A stretch of DNA of 64,000 nucleotides from Pseudomonas trivialis. GTDB lineage: Bacteria > Pseudomonadota > Gammaproteobacteria > Pseudomonadales > Pseudomonadaceae. The DNA lies in contig NZ_JYLK01000001.1 in the NCBI RefSeq assembly GCF_001439805.1, positions 496,001 through 560,000 on the forward strand, given 5' to 3'. The position numbers were made by a program, and so were the translations under genes. A model generated the notes under the pieces. It had not been told where the DNA came from, made no database searches, and was given only the letters and a program-made list of their open reading frames with translations. The first letter of the stretch is position 1. Every line of letters starts with the position of its first letter. Positions 53,450 through 64,000 of this stretch are shown in pieces.

Positions 53450-53457
53450 CAGAGCAA

Positions 53458-54249
53458 TCACTTTACGCCGCTTTCCTGCTGCTCAACGGTGCCTTGCGGT
53501 GCAGAAATGGCTTCGACGCCGGCATATTTGGCGCTCAGGGCGGTGTAGGCAGGCTCCTGCTTGAAGCGTTTGAGCTCGGCGGCAAAGCGTTGTACCAAAA
53601 GGTCCATGCCCGCGCCACGGCGCACGGCGAGAAACTGCGGCTGGCGGTTGACCACCAGCGGTGCCTGGCTGACCTTGCCCTGCAGCGCAAGGTTCTTGAT
53701 CAGGTGTTGTCCTACGCGGCGGTCGGTGATCGCCAGGTCGATACGCCCGAGCAGCAGTTTGCCGAAGTTGGCTTCATGGCTGGCGGCGGGCTCGCGGTTG
53801 AACTGCGGGGCGTCGTTGAAGCTGTCCGAGTAGAGATAGCCCGGTGACGTACCCACCGTCAGCCCGGCAAGATCGTCGAGGGTGCTGGCCGGGTGCGGGC
53901 GGTCGTTGGCGTAGAACAGCACAAACTCCACGGTCGACAGCGGTTCGTCGGGGTACAGCAACTGGGCGTCGCGCTCATGATTGTGAAAGATATCCAGCAC
54001 GCCATCGGCGTGGCCCTGCTCAATCATCGCCAGGCAGCGCTTCCACGGCAGAAATTGCCACTGCACTTCCACGCCCAGGCGCTCGAACACCATCACCGTG
54101 GTTTCGTAGTCGAGGCCGCGCATGGTGCCCTTGTCGTCGTACACATAGGGCGCCCACGGCTCGGTGACAATGCGCAGTGTCTCGCCGTAAGCGGCCAGGC
54201 TCAGGCAAGTGAAAAGGGCAGCGCTTAACAGCTTGAAAAGGGCAGGCAT
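53458..54249 (-). CDS. periplasmic amino-acid-binding-like protein (SBP family 3)
   Basis: 263-aa protein with signal peptide MPALFKLLSAALFTCLSLAAYG and the family-3 fold (LRIVTEPWAPYVYDDKGTMRGLDYETTVMVF in pieces, MIEQGHADGVLDIF, GLTVGTSPGYLYSD). It is an orphan: no ABC permease or ATPase gene is nearby. Such single proteins may sense or scavenge polar amino acids. The substrate is not predictable. Confidence 0.83.
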   Translation of the reverse strand: MPALFKLLSAALFTCLSLAAYGETLRIVTEPWAPYVYDDKGTMRGLDYETTVMVFERLGVEVQWQFLPWKRCLAMIEQGHADGVLDIFHNHERDAQLLYPDEPLSTVEFVLFYANDRPHPASTLDDLAGLTVGTSPGYLYSDSFNDAPQFNREPAASHEANFGKLLLGRIDLAITDRRVGQHLIKNLALQGKVSQAPLVVNRQPQFLAVRRGAGMDLLVQRFAAELKRFKQEPAYTALSAKYAGVEAISAPQGTVEQQESGVK

Positions 54250-54312
54250 GGCCTGAGGTTACGATGCTCCAGCGCTAAAGAGAAGCGCTGGCACGGGCAT
54301 TTGCGGCGGGGG

Positions 54313-55392
54313 CTATTTGCCGGGCGTCGTCACCAGGTGTTGATAGATCGTCGTACGCCGCTCGCCCAGCATCAGGCGCACCACGGGGTTGGCGAACCAG
54401 CGTTCAAGCTGATGGGCATCAAGGGGGCGATTCTGGCGCTCTTCCTGATTCTGCCGCGCCTTGTCCCACCAAACCGGGCCACATGCCTGGTCGAATTCGT
54501 TCTCGTGCTCGTAGCAACCGTAGAGAATTTCGCGCATGAACTGTTGCTGATGCTTGGGCAGCACCAGCGTGATCAGTTTGTACATCAGGCGTTGCAGGCG
54601 TGGCGGGCGTGGCAGGTGGGCGGATACCTTGCGCGTGTCGGCCAGCGCCTGGGCACTGGTGGGCGCCGCTGCGTGCTTGGCGATCCACGCCTTGACCTTG
54701 GCCCGGAACAGCTGCTTGCGGCTCCAGTAATGGTGGATCAGGTCGGGGCATTCGCGCACGTTGACGCTGCGGTAGGCGGCAATCGACAGGCAGAACTCTT
54801 CCAGGGTGTAGGCGCCCTGGGCGTGGGGGAACAATTCGTCCATCAGTTCAATCGAGCGATCCAGCACCGCCGCGTCCTGCCGCGTCAGGCCCATGACCCC
54901 GGAGTTGAGGGTCATCATGTCATCGTCCGCCACGCCCATCTCCAGCAGGCGCTGGTGCAGGGCGGTGTAGAGAATGCTTTCGTGGTTGTCGCCGTATCGG
55001 GTGTAAAAGGCGTTGCACAGCAGGGTGCCGGGCTGCACGCGTTCGAACAGGGCCAGGGGCGAATGGTGGAAGAAGGTGTCGGTGTCAATCAGCATCGCCA
55101 CCGGCGACTCTTCGAGCACTTGGCGCAATACCACGTGCTTGGTGCGAAAGTGGTAGCCGTGAGGCTCGCTCCAGCGTTTGCGCGTGGTCTCGTCCAGCGG
55201 GCGCACGCGCACTGGCAGCAGGCGATAGGGCTCGGGGTTATCGCTGAATACCTGGATATCCACGGCGTCCGGGGTGGCCTGCAGAAAAGCCAGCGCGCTG
55301 GCGATGCTGAAGACGGCTTCCTGGTGGTAGGTCTCGGAGCCGAAGACCAGGTACACCAGTTGCGGGCGGGAAGACGGGGACGCTGTATTCAT
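54313..55392 (-). CDS. putative glycosyltransferase (nucleotide-sugar type)
   Basis: 359-aa soluble protein starting MNTASPSSRPQLVYLVFGSE. It has an acidic metal-binding motif AMLIDTDTFFHHSPL and a LNSGVMGLTRQDAAVLD stretch resembling GT8-like donor sites. The C-terminal 130 residues are basic and of unknown type. No partner glycan genes lie nearby. The glycosyltransferase call rests on these motifs only; the acceptor is unknown. Confidence 0.6.
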   Translation of the reverse strand: MNTASPSSRPQLVYLVFGSETYHQEAVFSIASALAFLQATPDAVDIQVFSDNPEPYRLLPVRVRPLDETTRKRWSEPHGYHFRTKHVVLRQVLEESPVAMLIDTDTFFHHSPLALFERVQPGTLLCNAFYTRYGDNHESILYTALHQRLLEMGVADDDMMTLNSGVMGLTRQDAAVLDRSIELMDELFPHAQGAYTLEEFCLSIAAYRSVNVRECPDLIHHYWSRKQLFRAKVKAWIAKHAAAPTSAQALADTRKVSAHLPRPPRLQRLMYKLITLVLPKHQQQFMREILYGCYEHENEFDQACGPVWWDKARQNQEERQNRPLDAHQLERWFANPVVRLMLGERRTTIYQHLVTTPGK

Positions 55393-55426
55393 GAACGACG
55401 GGGTTCCGTGGGCAGGTAAAACGTCA

Positions 55427-55452
55427 AAGGCCCTCGTAAAGACGAGGGCCTT
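55427..55452 (-). terminator. intrinsic terminator of metF
   Basis: Perfect 11-bp stem AAGGCCCTCGT/ACGAGGGCCTT (55427-55437 and 55442-55452), loop AAAG. On the minus strand it is followed by TTTGACGTTTT. It begins 18 bases after the metF stop and separates metF from the glycosyltransferase-like gene. Confidence 0.85.
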
Positions 55453-55470
55453 GGCACGGTCTGGCAACCT

Positions 55471-56316
55471 TCAGCGTGGCAGCTTGAGGTTGTTCCAGAT
55501 GGCCAGGCTGGGCTCGGTCTGGTTCAGGGTATAGAAGTGCAACCCTGGCGCGCCACCTTGCAATAACTGTTCACACATCTGGGTGATGACCTGCTCGCCG
55601 AACGCCTGGATGCTCTTGACGTCGTCACCGTAGGCTTCCAGTTGCTTGCGCACCCAGCGTGGGATCTCGGCCCCGCAGGCGTCGGAAAAGCGCGCCAGCT
55701 TGCTGTAGTTGGTGATGGGCATGATGCCCGGCACGATCGGGATGTTCACACCCATGGCTTGAACGCGCTCGACAAAGTAGAAGTAGCTGTCGGCGTTGAA
55801 GAAGTACTGGGTGATCGCGCTGTCGGCGCCGGCGTTGGCCTTGCGCACGAAGTTCTGCAGATCGTGTTCGAAATTGCGCGCCTGGGGGTGCATTTCCGGA
55901 TAAGCCGCCACTTCGATGTGGAAGTGATCGCCGCTTTCCTCGCGGATGAAGCTCACCAGCTCATTGGCGTAGCGCAGCTCGCCGCTGGCCATGCCCATGC
56001 CGGACGGCAGGTCGCCACGCAAGGCGACGATGCGCTTGATGCCGGCGGCCTTGTATTGGGTCAGCAGGCTGCGCAGGTCGGCCTTGCTGTCGCCCACGCA
56101 CGACAAGTGCGGTGCGGCGGGAACCTTGATTTCACTTTCCAGCTGCAACACGGTGTTGATCGTGCGATCGCGGGTCGAACCGCCGGCGCCGTAGGTGCAG
56201 GAGAAGAAGTCGGGGTTGAAGCTGGCCAACTGCTTGGCAGTCGCCATCAATTTTTCATGCCCAGCATCGGTCTTCGTCGGGAAGAACTCGAAGCTGTAGC
56301 GACGGTCTTGGGACAT
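55471..56316 (-). CDS. metF: methylenetetrahydrofolate reductase MetF
   Basis: FAD enzyme that makes 5-methyl-THF for methionine synthesis (281 aa). It starts MSQDRRYSFEFFPTKTDAGHEKL, has CTYGAGGSTRDRTINTV, ALRGDLPSGMG, GADSAITQYFFNADSYFYFV and PIVPGIMPITNYSKL. The ATG two codons upstream (56322) is an alternative start. It lies downstream of ahcY with only a REPIN between, so both may be cotranscribed from the riboswitch-controlled promoter. Confidence 0.96.
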   Translation of the reverse strand: MSQDRRYSFEFFPTKTDAGHEKLMATAKQLASFNPDFFSCTYGAGGSTRDRTINTVLQLESEIKVPAAPHLSCVGDSKADLRSLLTQYKAAGIKRIVALRGDLPSGMGMASGELRYANELVSFIREESGDHFHIEVAAYPEMHPQARNFEHDLQNFVRKANAGADSAITQYFFNADSYFYFVERVQAMGVNIPIVPGIMPITNYSKLARFSDACGAEIPRWVRKQLEAYGDDVKSIQAFGEQVITQMCEQLLQGGAPGLHFYTLNQTEPSLAIWNNLKLPR

Positions 56317-56344
56317 GGTCATACCCTTGGAAACTCATAAAACC

Positions 56345-56434
56345 GGTGTGGGAGCGGGCTTGCCCGCGATGCCGGCACCTGGGTATTTCAGGCATACCGG
56401 GGTGATGCTATCGCAGGCAAGCCAGCCCCCACAG
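56345..56434. repeat. REPIN of a second sequence class
   Basis: Left arm GTGTGGGAGCGGGCTTGCCC and right arm GGCAAGCCAGCCCCCACAG form an imperfect inverted pair. The arms differ from the GAGGGGGCTTGCTCCC class of the other copies, so it belongs to another REP group. It lies between ahcY and metF. Confidence 0.85.
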
Positions 56435-56457
56435 GAAGCCGGCGCCTACAGAGCAAA

Positions 56458-58011
<1,554 letters not shown>

Positions 58012-58044
58012 TCAAGGTGAGATGACCGTTTTGAATCGGTGGGG

Positions 58045-58073
58045 ATTATAGCGGTGTACGTGGCACTTCCCAA
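58045..58073 (-). promoter_or_regulatory. promoter of ahcY
   Basis: On the minus strand, TTGGGA (58073-58068), 17-base spacer, TATAAT (58050-58045). The -10 is perfect. Transcription from about 58038 gives a leader of about 170 bases containing the riboswitch. The 57868-58192 gap otherwise holds only the start region of the thioesterase gene on the other strand. Confidence 0.75.
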
Positions 58074-58192
58074 GCCTTTCCGTCGACGGCATGCAGATCG
58101 CTCATGGGCGCAATAGGCATTGGTGCATAGAGCTTGGACGCGGGCTCTGCCATGATGCTGCCCATCATTTGGCCAGACGCTTTGGAGTGACA

Positions 58193-58597
58193 ATGAACTT
58201 CCACACCCGCAAATGGGTTAAACCCGAAGACCTCAACCCCAACGGCACCCTGTTCGGCGGCAGCCTGTTGCGCTGGATCGACGAAGAAGCGGCGATCTAC
58301 GCGATTGTCCAACTGGGCAACCAGCGCGTCGTCACCAAATACATCTCCGAAATCAACTTCGTCAGCGCCTCGCGCCAGGGCGACATCATCGAGCTGGGCA
58401 TCACCGCCATCGAGTTCGGCCGCACCTCCATCACGCTCACCTGTGAGGTGCGCAACAAGATCACCCGCAAGAGCATCCTGACCGTCGAGAAAATGGTCTT
58501 CGTGAACCTCGGCGAGGACGGTTTGCCTGCGCCTCACGGACGTACCGAGATCAAGTACGTGAAGGACCAGTTCCAGGAAGACGGCCTCAGCGAATAA
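58193..58597 (+). CDS. acyl-CoA thioesterase, YciA-like hotdog fold
   Basis: 134-aa hotdog-fold protein with the HTH-type motif LNPNGTLFGGSLLRWIDEEAAIYA in pieces, in which the Asp of WIDEEA is the catalytic acid. FVSASRQGDIIELGITAIEFG and ILTVEKMVFVNL follow. Members hydrolyse acyl-CoA of varied chain length. The start at 58193 has TTTGGAGTG upstream. It is divergent from ahcY. Confidence 0.87.
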   Translation: MNFHTRKWVKPEDLNPNGTLFGGSLLRWIDEEAAIYAIVQLGNQRVVTKYISEINFVSASRQGDIIELGITAIEFGRTSITLTCEVRNKITRKSILTVEKMVFVNLGEDGLPAPHGRTEIKYVKDQFQEDGLSE

Positions 58598-58673
58598 TAC
58601 TGCCGGGGCCAGTGAACGCTATTGATTGGCCATAGGTCGTACCTGAACATCGCCCCCCCGTTCAGGTATCACC

Positions 58674-59561
58674 ATGGCCACGCAAGCAGACGGCAAGACT
58701 CCCAACCTGTCGCAGGAAGAGCAGCAGGACGTAGACGAGAACCAGCCGCCCCGCGCGGCGGTGCTGCACGAAATCATTCGCACCCAGGGCGATCAGGAAC
58801 TGGAGCGCAACGTCGCCGCACTGTGGTGGTCGGCACTGGCTGCCGGGCTGACCATGGGCCTGTCGCTGATGGCCATGGGATTGCTCAATTCACGCCTGCC
58901 AGACGGCGAGGCCTTCAAGGTCATCGCCAGCTTCGGTTATTGCGCAGGCTTCCTGGCGGTGATCCTTGCGCGCCAGCAGCTCTTTACCGAAAACACCCTG
59001 ACCGCTGTGCTGCCGGTAATGAGCAAGCCAACCCTGGCCAATGTCGGCCGGCTGTTGCGCCTGTGGTCGGTGGTGCTGGTGGGCAACCTGTGCGGCACCT
59101 TGCTGGTGGCTTACGTGATGTTGCACCTGCCGATCTTCGACGCCAAGACCGACATGGCCTTCCTCGAGATCGGGCGCAAGATCATGGAAAACGACGCCGG
59201 CCAGATGTTTGCCAAGGGCATTGTCTCGGGCTGGATGATCGCCACCATGGTGTGGATGATCCCGTCGATGGAAAGCGCCAAGATGTGGATCATCATCCTC
59301 ATCACCTACCTGATGGCGCTGGGCGACTTCACCCACATCGTTGTTGGCTCGGCGGAAGTGTCCTACCTGGTGTTCGCCGGCGAGCTGTCGTGGCACGACT
59401 TCTGGCTGGTGTTCGCCGGGCCGACCCTGGCGGGCAATATCATCGGCGGCAGTTTTATCTTTGCCTTGATCAGCCATGCGCAGATCCGCAGCGAAGGCAG
59501 CCTGCCCGGCAAACAGGCTGCGGACCCCAGGCATCCGCAGCAGGTCAAGCAGGATCAGTGA
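58674..59561 (+). CDS. formate/nitrite transporter (FNT) family protein, YfdC-like
   Basis: 295-aa membrane protein with a charged N-terminal tail (EEQQDVDENQPP) and six hydrophobic helices typical of the FNT pentameric channels (GLTMGLSLMAMGLLN, QQLFTENTLTAVLPV, GDFTHIVVGSAEVSYLV, GPTLAGNIIGGSFIFALISH). The long N-terminus and the motif details resemble YfdC more than FocA or NirC, so the permeant is unknown. Its end overlaps the convergent antiporter gene by 7 bases. Confidence 0.85.
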   Translation: MATQADGKTPNLSQEEQQDVDENQPPRAAVLHEIIRTQGDQELERNVAALWWSALAAGLTMGLSLMAMGLLNSRLPDGEAFKVIASFGYCAGFLAVILARQQLFTENTLTAVLPVMSKPTLANVGRLLRLWSVVLVGNLCGTLLVAYVMLHLPIFDAKTDMAFLEIGRKIMENDAGQMFAKGIVSGWMIATMVWMIPSMESAKMWIIILITYLMALGDFTHIVVGSAEVSYLVFAGELSWHDFWLVFAGPTLAGNIIGGSFIFALISHAQIRSEGSLPGKQAADPRHPQQVKQDQ

Positions 59562-60814
59562 GCGTCGGGCGTGGCCTCGGGTTCGCCCCGGGTCACGCGC
59601 TTGACCAGTTTGCCGATACTCAACCCCTGCAGCAGGATCGACGACAGCACGACGATGTAGGTGATGCTCAGCAGCAGGTCGCGTTCCGGGCCCAACGGCA
59701 ATGCCAGGGCCAATGCCACCGAAACGCCGCCGCGCAGACCGCCCCAGGTGAGGATGCGAATGGTGCCGCGCGGCACCGTGCGCCAGCGCCGCAACAGCAG
59801 GATTGCTGGCGCCACGGTGAGCAGGCGCGAGAGCAGAATGGCCACCGCCAGCAAACTGGCCGCGAACACGTGCAGCCAGTTGAACGGCAACAGCAGCAGT
59901 TCCATGCCGATCAGCGCAAACAGCAGCGCATTGAGCATGTCGTCGAGCAATTCCCAGAAGCCGTCCAGGTAGCGCCGGGTCATGTCGTTCATGGCCAGCT
60001 TGCGCCCCAGGTTGCCGATGATCAGGCCCGCCACCACCATCGCAATCGGCGCGCTGACGTGCAATTCGGACGCCATCGCCGAGCCGCCGATCACCAGCGC
60101 CAGGGTCAGCATCACTTCGATCTGGTGCTGCTCGATGCTCTTGATCATCAGGTACACGAGGTAGCCGATCAGCCCGCCGAACACCACGCCGCCAATCGCC
60201 TCATGGGCGAACAGCATCGCGGTGGCGCCGACAGTGGGGGTTTCTCCCAGCTGCGCGATGCCCAGCAGCACGGTAAACACCACCACCGCCGTGCCGTCGT
60301 TGAACAGCGACTCGCCGACGATGGTGGTCTTCAGCGGTTTCGAGGCGTTGGCGGTACGCAATACGCCCAGCACCGCAATCGGGTCGGTGGGCGAAATCAA
60401 CGCGCCGAACAGCAGGCAGTACAGGAAGCTGACGTGCCAGCCGAACAGCGCAAAGATGTAGTACGCCAGGCTGCCGATCACCACGGTGGCGATCAGCACG
60501 CCGAAGGTCGCCAGCAGGCCGATGGGCCAGCGGTAGCTGCGCAGGTCGTTGAGGTTGACGTGCAGGGCGCCGGCGAACAGCAGGAACGAGAGCATCCAGT
60601 TCATCAGCAGGTCGCCGAAGTCGATCTGGCCGATGAGCTGCTGGATGCGTTCCTCCAGGCCAGGAAAGCCGAGAAAGCTCAAACCCTGCAGAATCAGGGA
60701 AAACAGCAGCGCAGTGACCATCACGCCGATGGTGGGCGGCAGGCCGATGAACCGGTAGTTCACGTAGGTGAGCAGGGTAGTGAGGCAAATGAAGGCGGCG
60801 ACAAGTTCAAGCAT
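59555..60814 (-). CDS. CPA1-type Na+/H+ antiporter
   Basis: 419-aa polytopic protein (12 or more helices). The start at 60814 (MLELVAAFICLTTLLTYVNYR) removes a non-hydrophobic extension. CPA1 marks are GALISPTDPIAVLGVLR and GESLFNDGTAVVVF, where the Asn-Asp pair binds the ion, and later LTWGGLRGGVSVALALALP. It probably exports Na+ or K+ against protons at the inner membrane. Confidence 0.92.
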   Translation of the reverse strand: MLELVAAFICLTTLLTYVNYRFIGLPPTIGVMVTALLFSLILQGLSFLGFPGLEERIQQLIGQIDFGDLLMNWMLSFLLFAGALHVNLNDLRSYRWPIGLLATFGVLIATVVIGSLAYYIFALFGWHVSFLYCLLFGALISPTDPIAVLGVLRTANASKPLKTTIVGESLFNDGTAVVVFTVLLGIAQLGETPTVGATAMLFAHEAIGGVVFGGLIGYLVYLMIKSIEQHQIEVMLTLALVIGGSAMASELHVSAPIAMVVAGLIIGNLGRKLAMNDMTRRYLDGFWELLDDMLNALLFALIGMELLLLPFNWLHVFAASLLAVAILLSRLLTVAPAILLLRRWRTVPRGTIRILTWGGLRGGVSVALALALPLGPERDLLLSITYIVVLSSILLQGLSIGKLVKRVTRGEPEATPDAH

Positions 60815-61008
60815 CCGGGGTCCTTGGAAAAGAGGCAACGTGATTGATGGGGCATGGACCGCAATATCAACGTGATGTTGCAGGCCGTTGGGGCGAAAGC
60901 GCGATAGAACCTTTCTGCGTGCCATGGCACCTAAGCGATTAGGTGCGATTGGGCGTTTTTAGTGCTAGAAGTCTAATCGCTGCATAAAACGACAAAAGGA
61001 ATTCAGTG

Positions 61009-61395
61009 ATGACGGTAGCGTTCTGGTGTGTATTGATTGCGATTTTTTTGCCTTACCTGTGCACGGGGGTGGCCAAGTTCAGCGGCGGCAAGTTCGGCCC
61101 ACGGCAGAACCACGACCCTCGCGCCTACCTGGAAACCCTCGATGGGTTTGCCAAGCGCGCCCACAGTGCGCAACTCAACAGCTTTGAAGTGACCCCGGCG
61201 TTCGCCGCGGCGGTGATTATCGCGCACCTGGCCGGCACGGCCGAACTGGTGACCATCAATGTACTGGCGGTGCTGTTTATCACCAGTCGCCTGCTGTACA
61301 TCATTTGCTACCTGGCGGACTGGGCGATGCTGCGTTCGCTGGTGTGGGTAGTGGGCATGGCGCTGATTGCGAGTTTCTTCTTCGTCTCGATCTGA
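61009..61395 (+). CDS. MAPEG family membrane protein
   Basis: 128-aa protein with four helices and the MAPEG-like pattern NHDPRAYLETLDGFAKRAHSAQLNSFE, which contains the conserved Glu/Asn/Arg region for glutathione-type cofactors. The ATG at 61009 follows AAAAGGAATTCAG; a GTG one codon earlier is possible. The role of small bacterial MAPEG proteins is unknown. Confidence 0.88.
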   Translation: MTVAFWCVLIAIFLPYLCTGVAKFSGGKFGPRQNHDPRAYLETLDGFAKRAHSAQLNSFEVTPAFAAAVIIAHLAGTAELVTINVLAVLFITSRLLYIICYLADWAMLRSLVWVVGMALIASFFFVSI

Positions 61396-61432
61396 GGCCT
61401 GATGCAAACCTGCCTGTCTTGGCGGGGCTGAT

Positions 61433-61473
61433 CTGTGGCGAGCGGGCTTGCCACAACAGACCCGCTCTCCACA
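61433..61473. repeat. REP-like element of a third class
   Basis: CTGTGGCGAGCGGGCTTGCC followed by an inverted ACCCGCTCTCCACA. The outer parts pair imperfectly. It lies between the convergent MAPEG and mltA genes. Confidence 0.7.
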
Positions 61474-61502
61474 AAACCTCAGTTTGCTGGGCGATCGCGT
61501 TG

Positions 61503-62699
61503 TCAGGTCCCGGTCGGCGCATCCGGTACATGCGGCAACGCTACGCCCTTGGGCCAGAGCATCCAGATTTGTCCCTGCTGCTTCATGCTCCCTGCCAATT
61601 CACCCGCCGCTTCGCCGGTGCCCCAGAACAGATCCGCACGCACCTCGCCGGTGATCGCGCCTCCTGTGTCCTGCGCGGCCACCGGCCGTGCGATGGGGGA
61701 GCCGTCCGGTTTGGTGGTGGACAGCCACAGCAGGCTGCCCAGCGGGATGACCTTGCGGTCCACCGCCACGCTGTAGCCGGCGGTCAGGGGTACATTGAGC
61801 GAGCCACGTGGGCCTTCGTTGCTGTCGGGGCGGGCGCTGAAGAAGACGTAGCTGGGATTGCTCGCCAGCAGTTCGGGAATGCGTTGCGGGTTCGCCTTGG
61901 CCCAGGCGCTGATGGCGCCCATGGTCACGTCTTCTTTTTTCAGCTCGCCTTGTTCCACCAGCCAACGTCCAATCGGACGGTAGGGATAGCCGTTCTGGTC
62001 GCCATAACCGACGCGCAGTTGGCGCCCATCGGCCAGTTGAATGCGCCCGGAACCCTGAATCTGCAGGAATTGCAGGTCCATGGGGTTGGTCAGCCAGGCA
62101 ATCGGCTTGGCCGTGGAGCCTTGGCTGTTGACGGTGGCCGCATCGTCATAGGGCTTGAGTACGCGGCCTTCGAGGCGCCCGCGCAGGCGTTTGCCTTTGA
62201 GTTCGGGGTAGATGCTCGCCAGGTTGACGATGATCAGGTCGTCCGGCACGCCGTACACCGGCACGTGGGCGCTGGCGGTTTCGGTCAGGCTGCCGGGGTA
62301 GACCGGCTCGTAATAGCCGGTGATCAAGCCGTTCGCGCTGTCGTCCGCCGAGCGCAGGCCGAACACGTCCAGACGCTCCTTGAGAAAACCGCGTACTGCC
62401 ACGGCATTGGCGGGCACGCTGGCCGCTGCGGCGCAGGTCGTGCCCCATACCGGGTCGGCCTTGAGGCGTTGGCAGGCGCTGCGCCAGGACTCGAACCCGG
62501 CCAGCAGGTCGCTGTCGGACACGGCCGGCAAGGCTTCCCACGGCGCGCCGACATACGTGGCGATGGCGTGGGGCTTGGCAGGCTCCGGTTCAACGGCGAC
62601 GTTGCCGGTGTCTTTGCCCATGTCGCAGCCGGCCAGCAGCGCGATCATCGGCAGGGCCCACGCCAGGCGGCGGCCCCAGGGTTTAACGGTGACATTCAT
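61503..62699 (-). CDS. mltA: membrane-bound lytic murein transglycosylase A (MltA)
   Basis: 398-aa lipoprotein exolytic transglycosylase that forms 1,6-anhydro muropeptides. It has a lipobox ALLAGC with Cys25, a beta-barrel domain (GLITGYYEPVYPGS, FLQIQGSGRIQLADG) and the C-terminal 3D domain with PVAAQDTGGAITGEVRADLFWGTG containing catalytic Asp residues. Residue +2 after Cys is Asp, unusual for an outer-membrane lipoprotein under E. coli rules; Pseudomonas uses other positions. Confidence 0.94.
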   Translation of the reverse strand: MNVTVKPWGRRLAWALPMIALLAGCDMGKDTGNVAVEPEPAKPHAIATYVGAPWEALPAVSDSDLLAGFESWRSACQRLKADPVWGTTCAAAASVPANAVAVRGFLKERLDVFGLRSADDSANGLITGYYEPVYPGSLTETASAHVPVYGVPDDLIIVNLASIYPELKGKRLRGRLEGRVLKPYDDAATVNSQGSTAKPIAWLTNPMDLQFLQIQGSGRIQLADGRQLRVGYGDQNGYPYRPIGRWLVEQGELKKEDVTMGAISAWAKANPQRIPELLASNPSYVFFSARPDSNEGPRGSLNVPLTAGYSVAVDRKVIPLGSLLWLSTTKPDGSPIARPVAAQDTGGAITGEVRADLFWGTGEAAGELAGSMKQQGQIWMLWPKGVALPHVPDAPTGT

Positions 62700-62741
62700 G
62701 CATGCACTTCCTGAAAACGATTTGGCGATCACGGGCGGCGG

Positions 62742-63137
62742 TTATTGGTCGAGCTCTTCCACCGCGTCCTGCAACTCCTTGCGCGACTGGGCGAGCTTGT
62801 CCTTGCGCTTGTTGATCTTGTCGGCGTCGCCCTTTTTCATCGCCTTGTCGAGGTCGGCCTGCCGGCGGCTGACTTCGTGCTTGGCGTCGAGCACCTTGTT
62901 TTCACGCTCCTTTTTCAGGGATGCGTCGGTGCAGTTGGCGGTGACTTCACTCAAGGCTTTTTCCAGGCCGGCCTGCTGTGCGCCGTTGCCCTGGGCCCTG
63001 GCCTGCTCGATCTGGGTGCTGATGGCCTGGCGCTTGGCGGCGCAGCCGGTGAGTGGGGCAGCTTCTTCAGCGGCCAGCAGCGGCATGGTCATGAAACTGG
63101 CGACGGTAAACAGCGCGAAAGGGGCTAGAAATTTCAT
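62742..63137 (-). CDS. DUF1090 family periplasmic protein
   Basis: 131-aa protein with signal peptide MKFLAPFALFTVASFMTMPLLA and a mature charged alpha-helical chain likely to form a coiled coil (KKERENKVLDAKHEVSRRQ, KKGDADKINKRKDKLAQS). A Cys pair (GCAAKR and ANCTDA) may form a disulfide. The family (YqjC) has no known function. Confidence 0.88.
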   Translation of the reverse strand: MKFLAPFALFTVASFMTMPLLAAEEAAPLTGCAAKRQAISTQIEQARAQGNGAQQAGLEKALSEVTANCTDASLKKERENKVLDAKHEVSRRQADLDKAMKKGDADKINKRKDKLAQSRKELQDAVEELDQ

Positions 63138-63176
63138 GTATTACTCCAGGGTCGCAATCGAAGGGGCGGGCAGGGT

Positions 63177-64000
<824 letters not shown>

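Noticed and set aside
53236..53457. SRP (4.5S) or 6S RNA in the rhlE upstream region
   Set aside because: The region is GC-rich and can fold, but the conserved tetraloop and internal-loop sequence of SRP RNA and the long bubble of 6S RNA were not seen.
58622..60847. 741-codon plus-strand frame over the FNT and antiporter genes
   Set aside because: Its Gln/His-rich translation shows no domain, and the true genes on both strands are clearly supported.

Overview
The window is a chromosomal segment of a Pseudomonas, most likely of the P. fluorescens group. It is GC-rich, and its gene order closely follows the P. aeruginosa segment ftsYEX-rpoH, thiSG-trmB, rdgB-hemW, metXW, proC, pilT, pyrRB, algH, gshB, pilGHIJ-chpA, rsmE-bioA, rhlE, metF-ahcY. 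That comparison is from recalled gene order, not an alignment. Many REP/REPIN elements of the P. fluorescens kind sit between genes. No rRNA, tRNA, CRISPR array, IS element or prophage gene was recognised.

Layout. 1-4.4 kb: an M16 peptidase start, the ftsY-ftsE-ftsX operon, and rpoH behind a probable AlgU-type promoter. 4.5-14.3 kb: cell wall, thiamin, tRNA modification, heme chaperone, nucleotide sanitation, methionine (metXW) and proline genes. 14.3-22.9 kb: a lone pilT, an NlpC/P60 hydrolase, a TM2 protein, the pyrR-pyrB-pyrC' cluster with a metal-site-defective dihydroorotase, ruvX, algH, a TonB-like protein and gshB. 23.1-33 kb: a pared-down Chp chemosensory operon (pilG, pilH, pilI, pilJ, chpA, chpC) with neither adaptation enzyme (PilK or ChpB).

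33-47.6 kb looks like an accessory block set into this backbone. It starts with a 523-base gene-free stretch holding a candidate small RNA or attenuator with an intrinsic terminator, followed by a multi-helix RNA element. Both lie upstream of a 78-aa DUF6124/DUF3077-like protein. Next come a tandem 21-bp-period operator over a promoter, a winged-helix/nucleotidyltransferase gene and a HEPN-like partner, which is a likely toxin-antitoxin pair. Then follow a complete malonate decarboxylase locus (mdcABCDEGH-madLM with mdcR), a TrhA/hemolysin III membrane protein, and a LysR/D-amino-acid dehydrogenase/RidA/binding-protein cassette.

47.6-64 kb returns to backbone: rsmE, bioA, cytochrome b561-yceI, rhlE with a long RG-rich tail and a long leader, a binding protein, a putative glycosyltransferase, metF, ahcY under an S-adenosylhomocysteine riboswitch, a thioesterase, an FNT channel, a CPA1 antiporter, a MAPEG protein, mltA, a DUF1090 protein and the 3' part of ligB.

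The strongest leads for new biology are the structured RNA leader of the small DUF6124-like gene (about 33.2-33.5 kb) and the neighbouring operator-controlled wHTH-MNT/HEPN pair.
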